From: Lachnospiraceae bacterium
GTDB lineage: Bacteria > Bacillota > Clostridia > Lachnospirales > Lachnospiraceae
Assembly (NCBI GenBank): GCA_017964055.1
Contig: JAGCSS010000307.1
Coordinates: 1 to 7,683 of the forward strand
Length of the DNA: 7,683 nucleotides
Reading direction: 5' to 3'
The notes under the pieces are model-generated. The model was not told the DNA's origin, searched no databases, and saw only the letters and a program-made list of their open reading frames with translations. Of the stretch, positions 6,219-7,683 are shown in pieces. Positions within the stretch are counted from its first letter, which is position 1; each line of letters starts with the position of its first letter. The position numbers and the translations under genes are program-made.

Positions 6219-7683
6219 GTGCTGAAGAAGATCAAACGTCGTTTCAATACCATATTCTTCCGGGTATTCGGGGCATTTTCGGTCCTGATACTCATTTTTG
6301 CCGTGCTCCTCGGTACCATATTCATCAGTATCTACCGATCCACCACCGAGGACTACAACCGTCAGGCACTCGCGAGAGTCGCGGAGAATGTAGCCGTCAG
6401 GTTCAGGAATTTCGTGCTGGACGGAGACACCGAAGAATATCTTGATTATTTCTCGTCCTTTGCCGAATTTGAGGACGCCGAGGTCTGGAGCTTTTCGAAT
6501 CCGAATGCCTCTGTCCCGATGGACAAGCGTTTTGAGAGCTCGACCCCGCAGGCGATAGGCGAACAGGGGAATTTCAGGCGCATGCTTGACGAGGCCTTTG
6601 ACGGCAAGTCCGACATCGATACATTTTACAGCGAGATACATAAATCTACAGCGATGGTCGCCTCTGTCCCTATCCTCGGAGAGGGCCGTGAGGTCTGCGG
6701 CGCGATCCTCATGATCCGTTCCATGAAGGAGATGGACGAAACCATCAGCAGGAGTATCTCGATGATCCTCTTCAGTTCCCTGCTCGCGCTTGTGCTGTCG
6801 GCTCTGATCGCGACATGGATGGCGAAACTGATCACCGATCCGATAAAGAACATGCAGGTAATGGCCCGCGAGATGACCGAGGGCAATTATGAATGCAAGA
6901 CCGGCATCAACAGGAACGATGAGATCGGTGACATGGCCCGAAGTATCGATAAGCTTTCGGACCGACTGAAGGAGAATGAGGTAGAGCGCAAGAATCTTGA
7001 ACAGATGCGTATGGATTTCTTCGCGAATGTCTCGCATGAGCTGAGGACGCCAATTGCAGTGGTAAGAGCCACCACAGAGTGCCTGGCCGACGGAGTCGTT
7101 ACAGAGCAGAAGCAGGTTGACGAATACCATGAGAAGATCCTCAGGGAATGCAAGTCGATGGAGCGTCTGGTAGCCGATCTGCTGACACTTTCGAAGATGC
7201 AGAACCCGAATTTCAAGGTTGAAAAGGAACCTGTCAATCTCGTGCATATCTTTGACGAGCTTGTCCGCAGCGCGTCCGCGATCAGCCAGGAAAAGAATAT
7301 CGAGATCGTCATGAACAGGGACAAAGACGTGTACATGATGATGGGCGATTACGACCGCCTGAGGCAGATGTTCATGGTCATCTTTGACAATGCAATTAAA
7401 TTCTCGGGAGAGAATTCCAGGATATACGTTACGCTTAAGTCCGGTGAGGACGGCGCGCCGATGACGGCCAGCATCAGGGACGAGGGCGTCGGCATTTCGA
7501 AGGAAGAGCTTCCTTTCATTTTCGATAAGTTCTACAAGTCAAAGCTCAGGATGAACGCGAAGGGCTCCGGTCTCGGACTGGCCATCGCGAAGAACATTGC
7601 CCTGAAGCATGACGGCGAGATAAAGGTCGAGAGTGAACCCGGAAAGGGTACCGAGTTCATCTTTAGTTTTCGTGAAATTTCGG
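6219..7683 (+). CDS. Membrane sensor histidine kinase, PhoR/ResE-like (partial, last residues beyond window edge)
   Basis: The frame opens with GTG at 6219, two bases after the response regulator stop, and stays open for 488 codons to the right edge. GAGG (6205-6208) lies 10 bases upstream. The protein has a first membrane helix at about 12-38, an extracytoplasmic sensor region at about 40-180 that I cannot assign to a named fold, a second helix at about 181-202, a HAMP linker at about 203-255 (ITDPIKNM, NDEIGDMARS), and a HisKA domain with phospho-acceptor His273 in VSHELRTP. The ATPase domain shows the N box with Asn391 (FDNAIKFS), G1 DEGVGI (421-426), the F box FDKFYKS and G2 GSGLGLAIA (449-457). 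All catalytic motifs are present, and the sequence ends after the final strand of the ATPase fold, so only a short tail is probably missing. It should autophosphorylate and pass the phosphate to the adjacent regulator. Confidence 0.95.
   Translation, partial: MLKKIKRRFNTIFFRVFGAFSVLILIFAVLLGTIFISIYRSTTEDYNRQALARVAENVAVRFRNFVLDGDTEEYLDYFSSFAEFEDAEVWSFSNPNASVPMDKRFESSTPQAIGEQGNFRRMLDEAFDGKSDIDTFYSEIHKSTAMVASVPILGEGREVCGAILMIRSMKEMDETISRSISMILFSSLLALVLSALIATWMAKLITDPIKNMQVMAREMTEGNYECKTGINRNDEIGDMARSIDKLSDRLKENEVERKNLEQMRMDFFANVSHELRTPIAVVRATTECLADGVVTEQKQVDEYHEKILRECKSMERLVADLLTLSKMQNPNFKVEKEPVNLVHIFDELVRSASAISQEKNIEIVMNRDKDVYMMMGDYDRLRQMFMVIFDNAIKFSGENSRIYVTLKSGEDGAPMTASIRDEGVGISKEELPFIFDKFYKSKLRMNAKGSGLGLAIAKNIALKHDGEIKVESEPGKGTEFIFSFREIS

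Noticed and set aside
6195..7247. A 350-codon minus-strand open frame
   Set aside because: It is antisense to the sensor kinase and rich in His, Arg and Leu, as expected for a complement of a coding strand. The kinase motifs on the plus strand are unambiguous.

Overview
The window looks like chromosomal DNA of a Gram-positive clostridial bacterium, probably Lachnospiraceae or a close relative. The evidence is the clostridial-type Tgt protein, strong AGGAGG-type ribosome binding sites, a tRNA-Trp gene without an encoded CCA end, secreted Ig-like (BIG_2-type) proteins, and a PhoB/PhoR-type two-component pair. Base composition is moderate and fairly even. I see no mobile element, prophage, CRISPR array or other sign of recent transfer.

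Layout. Positions 1-1398 (minus) hold the N-terminal 466 codons of a secreted, all-beta Ig-like surface protein that runs off the left edge. Its promoter and structured leader lie at 1421-1526. A divergent promoter at 1562-1593 drives a single tRNA-Trp gene (1622-1694), closed by a very stable hairpin terminator. A D-2-hydroxyacid dehydrogenase gene (1782-2744, minus) converges on the tRNA. It is divergent from tgt (queuosine tRNA-guanine transglycosylase, 3020-4156, plus), and the 275-bp gap between them holds both promoters. yajC (4221-4550) follows tgt closely and is probably cotranscribed. Next come a second secreted Ig-like protein (4654-5430) with its own structured leader and a good terminator, then a response regulator (5527-6216) and a sensor histidine kinase (6219 to the right edge), two bases apart and certainly one operon. 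No stretch longer than 300 bases lacks a gene.

How the parts relate. tgt and tRNA-Trp are translation housekeeping genes, and YajC is the small accessory membrane subunit of the Sec translocase. The two Ig-like proteins are Sec substrates. The two-component pair probably senses an envelope or extracellular cue, and its neighbour, the Ig-like gene, is a possible but unproven target.

I found no convincing new multi-gene system. The most unusual signals are non-coding. The translation start regions of the divergent dehydrogenase and tgt genes are near copies of each other in inverted orientation. The dehydrogenase leader carries a strong, otherwise unexplained ribosome binding site ahead of a possible 13-codon upstream ORF. 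A 13-14 bp direct repeat covers the tgt promoter. Both Ig-like genes have hairpins just before their ribosome binding sites.
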